DNA of 64,000 nt. Origin: Leifsonia sp052114085. GTDB lineage: Bacteria; Actinomycetota; Actinomycetes; Actinomycetales; Microbacteriaceae. Below the pieces are notes generated by a model. It was not told where the DNA came from, did no database searches, and saw only the letters and a list, made by a program, of their open reading frames with translations. The stretch is taken from NCBI RefSeq assembly GCF_052114085.1, contig NZ_JBFREB010000001.1:2418001-2482000 (forward strand), given 5' to 3'. Positions 42,236 to 49,678 of this stretch are shown here, one piece after another; position 1 is the stretch's first letter, and each line of letters begins with the position of its first letter. The position numbers were made by a program, and so were the translations under genes.

Positions 42236-44790
42236 GAGGAAAGCCCAAACACGTCGTCGAATCGCTCCACGAAAAAACCATGGGGCCAGGCGTCGGTGAA
42301 GTCTCCGTCTTCGTCCAAGCGAAGCTCACTCACGAGAGCTTCACCATTCGGGTCCTGATCCACATATATCACTGCAACGTCGGAAGCTCGAAAGGCGCCT
42401 TCCCGAATTCGTCGTTGAACGCGGAGAATGATGTTCTCGCTGTGGGTCTCAGCGATGATCTGGTTGGACCTTCCGCGCGCATCAGCCGACTCCATAAGCA
42501 AGTCCGCCAAGTCCGCTTGCATCGCGGGATGAAGGTGGATTTCCGGCTGCTCGATCAAGATCAAAGAGCGCGATCGCGCCGACAGTTCAGTCACAATAGG
42601 CAGCACCTGCGATATCCCGAAGCCCACATCAGCAGGACTAAGTCGTGTGCCAGTGCGAGTGTCGGTCAGGACTAGAGCAGCGAGGTCACCGAAGAGTGTC
42701 GGATCTACATCTGTCGACACTCTGACGGCGTCCAGGTCGTAGGGCATACCAAGTAGGTGCAGGCGTTCGGACACTTCAGCTCGCTCAGACGTATTGTCAA
42801 GGAGAAAGAACGGTACATCTAGCCCCGCGGTGTTGCTCGAGCGAACCCGAATACGAGATGGCGCCTCACGAAGTGGTCCAAGATACGCCACCCGCGAGAG
42901 GAGTGCTTCTAGCTCCTGACCGACAGCACCGAACAGGTTTGCGACAGTCCGGAGAGCTCCCTCCACGCGTCCAATACGGGAAGAACCGCTACTTCGGTGT
43001 CGAATCTCAGCCAGTGTTTGAGGCGTCGGAGGCCCGACAAGTAGCCGGTCCAACATGAAATCGACGTGTTCGAATCCCATCCGTAGGAGTTCGCGCCGCA
43101 CTGCGCCTGCTTGAGCAGTGGAACCCTTTCGGGGCGGGTAGACGGAATGTTCTTCATACGCCAACGCCGCCATTTGCGCCAGCTCGTCGACCGGCACGCG
43201 CAGCACCGCGAAGTCGTCCTTGATCGGATGCCAGCGAAACCGCCCTTCTCCCATCCCGATCTGCAGCTGGCGCAGCTCATGCTCATGCCGTTCTGGAGAC
43301 GCCAGAAACTCGAAGTCTACTTTGCGAAGTTCGCGCGGATTCGGGAGTGCGAGAGCGGAATCGATATCCAGCGACGAAGCGAACGACAATCCAATGCGAA
43401 TCGGGACGCCAGCCAAATGATTGTGAGCCAGCCCCGCCACACTGCCAAGGTCGATCAACGGCCCACTGGCAGATAGCCGTCCCGCCGCAATAGATTGCTT
43501 GAGCAGCAAGATTGATTGGATCAGGGATGATTTCCCAGCGGAGTTCTTGCCGTAAATGAGAGTTAGCGGTTTCAACGGGATGCTAACGGGTGGCCCGACA
43601 CTCTTGAAGGACGCCAGGCGGAGTTCCGTCAGGAGCAATCCGGGCGCCTCTGGACGCGGTGTCGCCGTTTCAGGAGGAGGAATCAAGTGGCGCTGCGGAG
43701 TGACATCCTGCACGTCGATGAGCGTCGATTCGTGGACCGGCCGCGCGTACCACTCCGGGACGTCCGAGACGGCGCTGTTTTCCAGCCAAGGATTTACGGC
43801 TCTTAGAATCTCGTCGTATCGACGCGAGCCCCCACGGTCTTGCCCCTGAGCCCGTGCGTTGACGAGAAGCACATTGCCGGCTTTGCTCACATCGCGTTCC
43901 CCGCGTAGCACCCACATGCAAGTGCCAATGTTGCTCCCGAGAACCGCTCCGGTGGGCATGGAGATAACGGCTTCCACGAGTCCGTTCGTAAGCAGATGCT
44001 CAACTGTCATGGATGAATCCTGACCACGGAACGCGACACCATCGGGCAGTAAAATCACCGCCCGTCCCTCGCGCGTCAGCGATTCCGCAACGCTTTGTAA
44101 CCAAAGAGCGTCGGTGTAAGTCGGGATGCCTTCACCTTCGCGAGCCGAAGTCAATTTTCCTCCGAAAGGAGGCTCAACCACAATCGCATCCCACAGCTCT
44201 GCCCGCGGCCGATCTAGCCAGTCAAGAACCCGGATATCAGCGTCATGGCCGGCTAGCCGCAACCGGCGGTAAGCCGTTCGGGCAGCATTGTCACTGATGT
44301 CGACGCCGTACAACATCGATCTGGAATTCGTACTCGCAGCTGCCAGCAGAGTGCCGCCGAAGCCACAGGCGGGATCCATCACCACTGGTGCCGGCCCTAC
44401 AAGCGCTGCCATCAACTGAGACAGCTCAGGTCTGCTCGAGTAGCTGAGGCCTGCACGCGACAGGTTGGACGTCCGCAGAGCTAGCAACGCTTCAAACACC
44501 GCTGCGAACTCGCCCCGCGACGACAGCTGGAAGCCGCTCAGAGTACCCGCGATTTGCTCCGCTACATGTCTGCTGACGCTCCGAAGAGGGTCGGATGTCC
44601 GCCTCGCGTTCAGTTGGTCACTTGGGCCGGCCGGATATCCCTCGGCCCACTGCAAGTACACAATGTCGCACGCGGCATCGACGACAGCCTCGAGGGATTC
44701 GCCTCTTCCCGCATCGACCAGGGCAGCGGCGACCGTCTCCGGCTTGAACTGCCCAGGCTTTCGAGGGCTATCGAGATCCTTTTCTTGCAC
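42232..44790 (-). CDS. fusion of N6-methylase-like domain and DUF3696-type AAA ATPase
   Basis: An 852-aa protein from GTG 44790. Residues about 70-370: HsdM-like N6-adenine methylase fold with SAM motif I VMDPACGFGGTLLAA (138-152) and motif IV position EPPF (206-209), where an Asn/Asp is normally essential; GTCMWVLRG is a further HsdM-like segment. Residues about 385-852: SMC/ABC-type ATPase with KSVG start, Walker A GKNSAGKSS (414-422), LILIEQPEIHLHP Walker B (743-755), THSEN (782-786) and the DUF3696-like end. No target-recognition subunit gene adjoins it. The methylase part may act as a sensor of DNA state rather than an enzyme. Cotranscribed with the MIT_C-like gene. Confidence 0.75.
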   Translation of the reverse strand: MQEKDLDSPRKPGQFKPETVAAALVDAGRGESLEAVVDAACDIVYLQWAEGYPAGPSDQLNARRTSDPLRSVSRHVAEQIAGTLSGFQLSSRGEFAAVFEALLALRTSNLSRAGLSYSSRPELSQLMAALVGPAPVVMDPACGFGGTLLAAASTNSRSMLYGVDISDNAARTAYRRLRLAGHDADIRVLDWLDRPRAELWDAIVVEPPFGGKLTSAREGEGIPTYTDALWLQSVAESLTREGRAVILLPDGVAFRGQDSSMTVEHLLTNGLVEAVISMPTGAVLGSNIGTCMWVLRGERDVSKAGNVLLVNARAQGQDRGGSRRYDEILRAVNPWLENSAVSDVPEWYARPVHESTLIDVQDVTPQRHLIPPPETATPRPEAPGLLLTELRLASFKSVGPPVSIPLKPLTLIYGKNSAGKSSLIQSILLLKQSIAAGRLSASGPLIDLGSVAGLAHNHLAGVPIRIGLSFASSLDIDSALALPNPRELRKVDFEFLASPERHEHELRQLQIGMGEGRFRWHPIKDDFAVLRVPVDELAQMAALAYEEHSVYPPRKGSTAQAGAVRRELLRMGFEHVDFMLDRLLVGPPTPQTLAEIRHRSSGSSRIGRVEGALRTVANLFGAVGQELEALLSRVAYLGPLREAPSRIRVRSSNTAGLDVPFFLLDNTSERAEVSERLHLLGMPYDLDAVRVSTDVDPTLFGDLAALVLTDTRTGTRLSPADVGFGISQVLPIVTELSARSRSLILIEQPEIHLHPAMQADLADLLMESADARGRSNQIIAETHSENIILRVQRRIREGAFRASDVAVIYVDQDPNGEALVSELRLDEDGDFTDAWPHGFFVERFDDVFGLSS

Positions 44791-44801
44791 AAACGCAGTC
44801 T

Positions 44802-44815
44802 GTCAGTCGGCTGAC
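44802..44815. promoter_or_regulatory. possible operator before methylase-ATPase gene
   Basis: GTCAG-TCGG-CTGAC ends 12 bases before the GTG start at 44790. The start lacks a clear ribosome site, so a protein bound here could block initiation of transcription or translation. Confidence 0.3.
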
Positions 44816-45017
44816 CGAAACCTTGGTATTTATTTCGCCGCGATGCTTACCTACGCAGCAAGCTTCGTGCACGACTTGTTGACACTATCGCCAACCCTCC
44901 CGGCGAACGACGGACACGAGACCAATCAACAGACGGGCGTGAGGAAGGAATTGGTGACAACTGATCGTTGGTGCCGGGGGGTGCTAACCGGGGAGGATGT
45001 CATGATGCCCGCTCCCT

Positions 45018-45112
45018 GTTCCAGAGTTCCGCGACGATGTCGTCGCGGTCGCCGACGCCGTGATGGAGGTGTCACGATCAAGCAGATCGCGGCGGACGTC
45101 GGCAAGAGCTGA
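45018..45112 (+). pseudogene. IS3-like OrfA remnant
   Basis: VPEFRDDVVAVA and, in another frame, GVTIKQIAADVGKS resemble the N-terminal HTH of IS3-family OrfA proteins. Frameshifted and cut after about 30 residues. Evidence rests on two short matches. Confidence 0.35.
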
Positions 45113-45288
45113 CGATGAACTCGAAACAGCGACTTCCGGAATTGCTCTGGAGCTTGGTTTCTGAGGGGCAGCCGACAACATCCCAGATGAGCGAACCCGG
45201 TCTCGGCTTTCAGCGACCCTCCGGACGCAAACCCACGCAATGAGATCGCAGTGCTGCTCTTAGAGTTTCGTAGAGTTTTCGGCATGCC

Positions 45289-45310
45289 TGTGGGCAAATT
45301 GTGGGCAAAT
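45289..45310 (+). repeat. arm-type repeat, right
   Basis: Identical to 31237-31258 (two TGTGGGCAAAT units). Confidence 0.7.
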
Positions 45311-45379
45311 CGTGGATTGCAAACGTTATCCGATGCCCAGATTATGCCTCTGACCAGCAATTTAACCGCACCTTAAAAG

Positions 45380-45451
45380 TGCCCCTGGAGGGACTCGAAC
45401 CCCCAACCGTTTCCTTAGGACGGAACTGCTCTTCCATTGAGCTACAGAGGC
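45380..45451 (-). tRNA. tRNA-Arg (anticodon CCT)
   Basis: Cloverleaf on the minus strand: acceptor GCCTCTG/CAGGGGC, D-stem GCTC/GAGC, anticodon loop GTCCTAA (anticodon CCT) on stem TTCC/GGAA, T-arm GGGGGTTCGAGTCCC. CCA is not encoded. Its last 19 bases serve as the island attachment site. Confidence 0.88.
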
Positions 45452-45475
45452 TGGCGGCCCAAGTCTACCGAAGCC

Positions 45476-45991
45476 TCACCCTGCCAATTGCAGCTCGTGC
45501 CTCCGCCAGGGCTCGGTGTACTCGTCCCAGCTGGGGTCGTCCCAGCGCATGCTGATCAGCGACGCCATGTTGAGGTGCGGCTCCTTCAGCTCGAAGGGGA
45601 GCTTCCAGCCGAGGTCGGCGAGCATGCGGTCCGACTTGACGTTGTTGCAGCGGAAGCAGGCGATGACGACGTTGTCCCAGGTGTGCGTGCCGCCGCGGGC
45701 GCGCGGGATGACGTGGTCGAGCGTGTCGCCGAACTTGCCGCAGTAGGCGCAGACGTGGCCGTAGCGTTCCAGCGCCGACTTGCGGGTGAGCGGGATGCGG
45801 CGGTGCGGCACGCGGATGTACTGGTTCAGGAGGACGACGCTCGGCGCATCCAACACCAGCGAGCGGCTGTGTAACTGGGCGCCGCTTCCCGCGATGGTGG
45901 ATGCTTTGCCGGCGAGAACGAGCATGACCGCTCTTCGCGTCGAGATCACGCCGAGCGGCTCGTAGCTGGCGTTCAGAACCAGTGTTTTCAT
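45476..45991 (-). CDS. HNH endonuclease family protein
   Basis: A 171-aa protein from ATG 45991 (MKTLVLNASYEPLGVIS), a conserved actinobacterial start. The HNH domain is at about 90-140: CAYCGKFGDTLDHVIPRARG with later CFRCNNVKS, giving two CxxC pairs and the DHV catalytic His. Function of this widespread housekeeping HNH protein is not established. GGAAGG precedes the start. Transcription must pass through the terminator inside the upstream His/Cys-rich ORF (46022-46057), and the upstream ORF ends within this gene's ATGA. Confidence 0.85.
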   Translation of the reverse strand: MKTLVLNASYEPLGVISTRRAVMLVLAGKASTIAGSGAQLHSRSLVLDAPSVVLLNQYIRVPHRRIPLTRKSALERYGHVCAYCGKFGDTLDHVIPRARGGTHTWDNVVIACFRCNNVKSDRMLADLGWKLPFELKEPHLNMASLISMRWDDPSWDEYTEPWRRHELQLAG

Positions 45992-46197
45992 CTGCGACCT
46001 TCCGGGGGGAGGAGAGAACGGCAAACAAAAAGGGCACTGTCCGTGCGGACAGCGCCCAGGATGGCAGCGGCATGGTGGTGGCAGGCCACATGGAGGCGGT
46101 GGCAGGCCTCGAAGTGGTGGCGGCAGGCGAGGAATTCCAGGCCGCGCTCGTCCCAACCGGTCGCCCTCAGCGACCCGGCGGAACGCGTTCCGGCCAT
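45988..46197 (-). CDS. candidate His/Cys-rich upstream ORF (leader peptide)
   Basis: A 69-aa frame starting at ATG 46197 with GGAGG seven bases upstream. The middle reads CRHHFEACHRLHVACHHHAA: eight His and three Cys within 20 residues. The TGA overlaps the HNH start codon as ATGA. An intrinsic terminator lies within the last third of the ORF, an arrangement suited to translation-dependent attenuation. It could also be chance coding over an RNA leader with repeated GCCTGCCACC. Confidence 0.45.
   Translation of the reverse strand: MAGTRSAGSLRATGWDERGLEFLACRHHFEACHRLHVACHHHAAAILGAVRTDSALFVCRSLLPPEGRR
46022..46057 (-). terminator. intrinsic terminator inside the upstream ORF
   Basis: On the minus strand GGGCGCTGTCCG-CA-CGGACAGTGCCC (12-bp stem with one G-U) followed by TTTTTGTTTG. 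It lies 31 bases before the HNH start codon. Confidence 0.8.
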
Positions 46198-46351
46198 CGG
46201 ATCCTCCGATTCTGCGGCTGCGACACGCAGCGTCAGAACGCCAGGGTAACCCAGAAACGGCGCGCCACCTATTCGGGGCGCGCCGCTCGGGTGCTGTGGT
46301 GCGGAGTGTTTACCGGTCGGAAACCGGACGGTCAGGCTCGAGAGCCCGGCC
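46198..46351. other. leader/intergenic region upstream of the His/Cys-rich ORF
   Basis: A minus-strand TACCCT (about 46243-46248) could be a -10 box for the leader transcript. A GC palindrome GGCGCGCC-type repeat pair occurs at about 46259-46285. Otherwise nothing recognised. Confidence 0.35.
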
Positions 46352-47260
46352 TCAGATCCCCAGTCGGACGATGTAGTAGTCGCTCGTCCAGATCGGGCGG
46401 ATGGAGATGGAGCGGCCGGTGTCGGGCGCATCCATGATGTTTCCGTTGCCGGCGTAGAAGCCGTCGTGGCCGGACATGATGACGATGTCGCCGGGCTGCG
46501 CGTCCGCGATCGAGATGCGCTTGCCCATGGCGGCCTGCCCGGACACCGAGTGCGGCAGGTTGATGCCGAACTGGGCGTACACGTACATGACGTAACCGGA
46601 GCAGTCGAAGCCCGCGGGGCTGGCGCCACCGTACACATACGGAGTGCCGATGTACTGCTGGGCGACCGAGAACACCTGCGCGAGGCTGAAGTTCGGGTAC
46701 GGCGGGTTGGCCAGGAAGTCGGAGACCGACGGGCCGGAGCTCGAGCGGGTGGCGTAGCTGGTCAGCTGGATGGCGGCCTGGCGGCGAGCGGCCTCGGCGG
46801 CGGCAGCAGCAGCCACGGCGGCCTTCTGCGCGTTCAGCTGCTCCTCGGTGGTCGCGGATGCGGTGTCACGGCTGACAGCGGCGGAGGCGACACCGCCGAC
46901 CTCGACGGTCTGCGACTGCGCCTTCTTCATGGCGTCCGCGGCGCTCGGGCCGAACGCGGCACTGTCGGTGCCGTTCGGGTTGAACGCGAAAGCAGGCAGA
47001 GACATGGTGGCGACGAGGCCCGCGGCGACGGTGATGACACCGGCGTTCAGGATCCAACCGCCCCTGCGCTTCTTCTTCGGCTGCTGGGCTGCGGTTGCTC
47101 CCGTGGTCGACGCAACGGTGCGCGCCGGCGACCCTGCCGGGCGGGACGACGCCGTAGTCTCGCGGGTCGTGCGCTGGGCGCGACGCGAGACGGTCGAAGA
47201 AGGGCTCTGGTTCGGGTTCGTGCGGTCCTGGTCAGGACCGTGCGTGCTCGATGATGCCAA
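46352..47260 (-). CDS. NlpC/P60 peptidoglycan hydrolase
   Basis: A 302-aa protein from TTG 47260 with GGAGGT six bases upstream. A Ser/Thr/Pro-rich cytoplasmic part (1-60), basic PKKKRRGG and a signal helix (about 70-93, ending PAFA) direct export. The C-terminal NlpC/P60 domain has catalytic Cys220 in GFDCSGYV and His265 in MSGHDGFYAG. An Ala-rich helix (140-165) links the two. It cleaves peptide stems in the cell wall. A probable c-di-AMP riboswitch lies upstream, as is known for actinobacterial wall hydrolases. Confidence 0.88.
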   Translation of the reverse strand: MASSSTHGPDQDRTNPNQSPSSTVSRRAQRTTRETTASSRPAGSPARTVASTTGATAAQQPKKKRRGGWILNAGVITVAAGLVATMSLPAFAFNPNGTDSAAFGPSAADAMKKAQSQTVEVGGVASAAVSRDTASATTEEQLNAQKAAVAAAAAAEAARRQAAIQLTSYATRSSSGPSVSDFLANPPYPNFSLAQVFSVAQQYIGTPYVYGGASPAGFDCSGYVMYVYAQFGINLPHSVSGQAAMGKRISIADAQPGDIVIMSGHDGFYAGNGNIMDAPDTGRSISIRPIWTSDYYIVRLGI

Positions 47261-47264
47261 AGTG

Positions 47265-47420
47265 TGACCTCCAGCGCTCCGGCAGCACTAGGGATGCTGC
47301 CCCCGTCCCAAGCTGGGTGGCTTCGGCTTCACGGATCACGAGACGGGTCTAAGGGGGGTGGAGCGTCGCGATCCAGGGTTCTGATGGGCCGGCTTCTGGC
47401 CCGTTCGAACTCGTAAGAGA
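47265..47420 (-). promoter_or_regulatory. probable ydaO-type (c-di-AMP) riboswitch
   Basis: The leader of the NlpC/P60 gene contains GATCCGTGAAGCCGAAGCC, CCAGCTTGGGACGGGGG and a GCAGCATCCC/GGTGCTGC-like arm just before the ribosome site. These resemble the conserved blocks of ydaO RNAs upstream of actinobacterial nlpC and rpf genes. Boundaries are approximate; assignment is by eye. Confidence 0.5.
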
Positions 47421-47484
47421 CTACGGGACAGGAGGGTGTTTGTCACATCTTTTGGACCACTTTTTAACGAAATGGTAACGGGAT

Positions 47485-48177
47485 TCAGGCGTCGACGAAG
47501 ATGTGCGCTGCGAGCTCGTTCGGAAGTTCCAGCCCAGCGTCGAACCCGTCGATCTGGACGGCGACGTACGAACCCGCCGCAGAGAAAGTGCCGGTCGAGC
47601 CCGGAATAACGCCCGCTTGCTTGAGCTGGAGCAGGAGTTCGGGGTCGACCTGGGCCGGCTCGCCGAGCCGGCGGATGCGCGCCGAGACTCCGGAATCGCT
47701 GCCGCGCACGGCGTCGACGAGGTTGACGAGGCTCTCAGTGGATGCGGAGGTATCGGCCGCGCCCAAGTCGCCGAGCCCCGGGATCGGGTTGCCGTACGGC
47801 GACTCCGTCGGGTGACCCAGCATGGTCAGCAGCTTGCGCTCGACCTGCTCGCTCATGACGTGCTCCCAGCGGCAGGCCTCTTCGTGGACGTACTCCCACT
47901 CGAGCTCGATGACGTCGCTCAGCAGGCGCTCGGCCAGGCGGTGCTTGCGCATGACGTTGACGGCCTTGCGGCGGCCCTCAGCGGTGAGCTCGAGGTGACG
48001 GTCGCCCGAGACGACGACCAGGCCGTCGCGCTCCATGCGCCCGACGGTCTGCGAGACGGTCGGACCGGAGTGCCCGAGACGCTCCGAGATGCGTGCGCGG
48101 AGGGGGACGATGTTGTCCTCCTCCAGCTCGAGGATGGTGCGCAGATACATCTCGGTGGTATCGATCAGGTCGGTCAT
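47485..48177 (-). CDS. DtxR/IdeR-family metal-dependent repressor
   Basis: A 230-aa protein from ATG 48177, preceded by GGAGGGG. N-terminal winged helix (DTTEMYLRTILELEEDNIVP, SGPTVSQTVGRMERDGLV) with metal-ligand Met in TTEMYL; metal/dimer domain with HKLAERLL-like RKHRLAERLL and EACRWEHVMS supplying the Cys, Glu and His ligands known in DtxR/IdeR; C-terminal SH3-like domain (about 150-230). Likely represses iron uptake genes with Fe(II). A GTG four codons upstream is rejected because the ribosome site would fall inside the gene. Confidence 0.88.
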   Translation of the reverse strand: MTDLIDTTEMYLRTILELEEDNIVPLRARISERLGHSGPTVSQTVGRMERDGLVVVSGDRHLELTAEGRRKAVNVMRKHRLAERLLSDVIELEWEYVHEEACRWEHVMSEQVERKLLTMLGHPTESPYGNPIPGLGDLGAADTSASTESLVNLVDAVRGSDSGVSARIRRLGEPAQVDPELLLQLKQAGVIPGSTGTFSAAGSYVAVQIDGFDAGLELPNELAAHIFVDA

Positions 48178-48296
48178 GAACCCCTCCACAAGACGGCGCG
48201 CGAATGTCGGATATCAGCCTACTTGCTGCGGCTGACGGCAATGCACAGGCGGGAACGGGGGCCGTCGGCGCGCCGTCCTGGGTGTGCAACAGCCAA

Positions 48297-48302
48297 TACA
48301 CT
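48297..48302 (+). promoter_or_regulatory. -10 box for leaderless serC
   Basis: TACACT ends six bases before ATG 48309, no ribosome site present. Confidence 0.5.
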
Positions 48303-48308
48303 TCAGTT

Positions 48309-49424
48309 ATGCCGGACGTCACGATCCCCTCTGACCTGCTGCCCGCCGACGGTCGATTCGGATGCGGACCCTCCAAGGTCCGCCCCGAGCAGGTCGCGTA
48401 CCTCGCCGGCGCCGGCGCGGAGCTGCTCGGCACCTCCCACCGCCAGGCCCCAGTCAAGAATCTCGTCGGCCGCGTGCGCGAGGGTCTCGGCGAGCTGTTC
48501 CGCCTGCCCGACGGCTACGAGGTCGTCATCGGCAACGGTGGCTCCACGGCGTTCTGGGATGCGGCAGCCTTCGGCCTGATCGAGAAGCGCAGCGAGAACC
48601 TCGTCTTCGGCGAGTTCGGCGGCAAGTTCGCCAAGGCGGCTGGCGCGCCCTGGCTCGACGCCCCGCACGTGATCGAGGCACCCGGCGGTTCGCGCAGCGA
48701 GGTCGAGGTCGTGGAGGGCGTGGATGTGTACGCCTGGCCGCACAACGAGACCTCGACCGGCGTGATGGCCCCGGTCCGCCGCGTCCACGGCGACGACGGT
48801 GCGCTCACGGTGATCGACGCGACCAGCGCCGCGGGGGGTGCCGACTTCGACGTCAGCGAGTCGGACGTTTACTACTTCGCGCCGCAGAAGAACTTCGCCT
48901 CCGACGGCGGTCTGTGGCTGGCGCTCTTCTCCCCCGCCGCCCTCGAGCGCGTCGAGCGCATCGCGGCGAGCGGACGCTACATCCCCGAGTTCCTGAGCAT
49001 CAAGAACGCGGTCGACAACACCCGCCTCAACCAGACGCTCAACACCCCCGCGATCGCGACGCTCGTGCTGCTCGAGAACCAGCTGGAGTGGATGAACGGC
49101 AACGGCGGTCTCGCCTGGGCCGACGCCCGCACCCGCGAGTCGTCGGGCGCGCTGTACGAGTGGGCAGAGGGAGTCGACTACGCGACGCCGTTCGTCGCCG
49201 ACCCCGCGCACCGCTCCCAGGTGGTCGCCACGATCGACTTCGACGACCGGATCGACGCGGCGGCCATCGCCAAGACACTGCGCGCCAACGGCATCGTCGA
49301 CACGGAGCCGTACCGCAAGCTCGGCCGCAACCAGCTGCGCGTCGCGACGTTCACCGCGATCGAGCCGGCGGATGTGCGCGCGCTGATCGGCTGCATCGAG
49401 TACGTCGTCGAGCGACTGGGCTGA
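48309..49424 (+). CDS. serC: phosphoserine aminotransferase
   Basis: A 371-aa PLP enzyme of serine synthesis, converting 3-phosphohydroxypyruvate plus glutamate to phosphoserine. FGCGPSKVRPEQ at the N-terminus, GTSHRQAPVKN, and the PLP lysine in YFAPQKNFASDGG (Lys about 195) match the actinobacterial SerC form; RLNQTLNTPAI and a C-terminal LGRNQLRVATF follow. Divergent from the DtxR gene. Leaderless start. Confidence 0.93.
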   Translation: MPDVTIPSDLLPADGRFGCGPSKVRPEQVAYLAGAGAELLGTSHRQAPVKNLVGRVREGLGELFRLPDGYEVVIGNGGSTAFWDAAAFGLIEKRSENLVFGEFGGKFAKAAGAPWLDAPHVIEAPGGSRSEVEVVEGVDVYAWPHNETSTGVMAPVRRVHGDDGALTVIDATSAAGGADFDVSESDVYYFAPQKNFASDGGLWLALFSPAALERVERIAASGRYIPEFLSIKNAVDNTRLNQTLNTPAIATLVLLENQLEWMNGNGGLAWADARTRESSGALYEWAEGVDYATPFVADPAHRSQVVATIDFDDRIDAAAIAKTLRANGIVDTEPYRKLGRNQLRVATFTAIEPADVRALIGCIEYVVERLG

Positions 49425-49432
49425 GAAGCACC

Positions 49433-49654
49433 GTGCGCCTCTGGCTCCGCGACGACGAGCGTCGGCCCGACCCGGTCCCCGTGAAGACGGATGACCGGCG
49501 GGCCGTGCTCGTCGGGCTGGGGCTGTGGGTGATCGCGCTCGTCGTCCTGCTCGTCTTCGGCGTGGGAACGGGCACGTGGATGTGGACGATCGTCGTCGGG
49601 ATCGTCCTCGGCATCCTGGGGCTGGGCTACCTCACCATCGCCCGACGACACTGA
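49433..49654 (+). CDS. DUF2530-like small membrane protein
   Basis: A 73-aa protein from GTG 49433, eight bases after serC and likely cotranscribed. Charged N-terminus (RLWLRDDERRPDPVPVKTDD) and two membrane helices (about residues 29-48 and 50-66). The PxPVKTDDR segment before helix 1 is typical of DUF2530. Function unknown. Confidence 0.75.
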   Translation: MRLWLRDDERRPDPVPVKTDDRRAVLVGLGLWVIALVVLLVFGVGTGTWMWTIVVGIVLGILGLGYLTIARRH

Positions 49655-49678
49655 ACGGCGGGTGACGGCGGGGAGGCG

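Larger units (their letters stand above)
44791..45379. other. island right flank, about 590 bp, only remnants
   Basis: It contains a short inverted repeat GTCAG/CTGAC (44802-44815) just upstream of the methylase-ATPase start, a degraded transposase fragment (45018-45112) and the right arm-type repeat. No intact gene is visible. Confidence 0.5.
31111..45399. mobile_element. 14.3-kb genomic island in tRNA-Arg(CCT), integrase lost
   Basis: The 19-bp sequence GCCCCTGGAGGGACTCGAA at 45381-45399 is the 3' end of the tRNA-Arg gene and is repeated exactly at 31111-31129. A 22-bp repeat (31237-31258, 45289-45310) lies just inside both ends, as integrase arm sites do. Cargo: broken IS481-like element, HNH protein, type I R-M genes plus PD-(D/E)XK/DUF5655, and the methylase-ATPase/MIT_C-like pair. 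No tyrosine or serine recombinase is recognisable, so the element is probably immobile now. Confidence 0.8.

Noticed and set aside
44926..45360. A 144-aa minus-strand ORF near the island end
   Set aside because: No ribosome site or recognisable domain; it runs across the arm repeat and a transposase remnant.
31111..45399. Prophage
   Set aside because: No structural, lysis, replication or integrase genes are seen.
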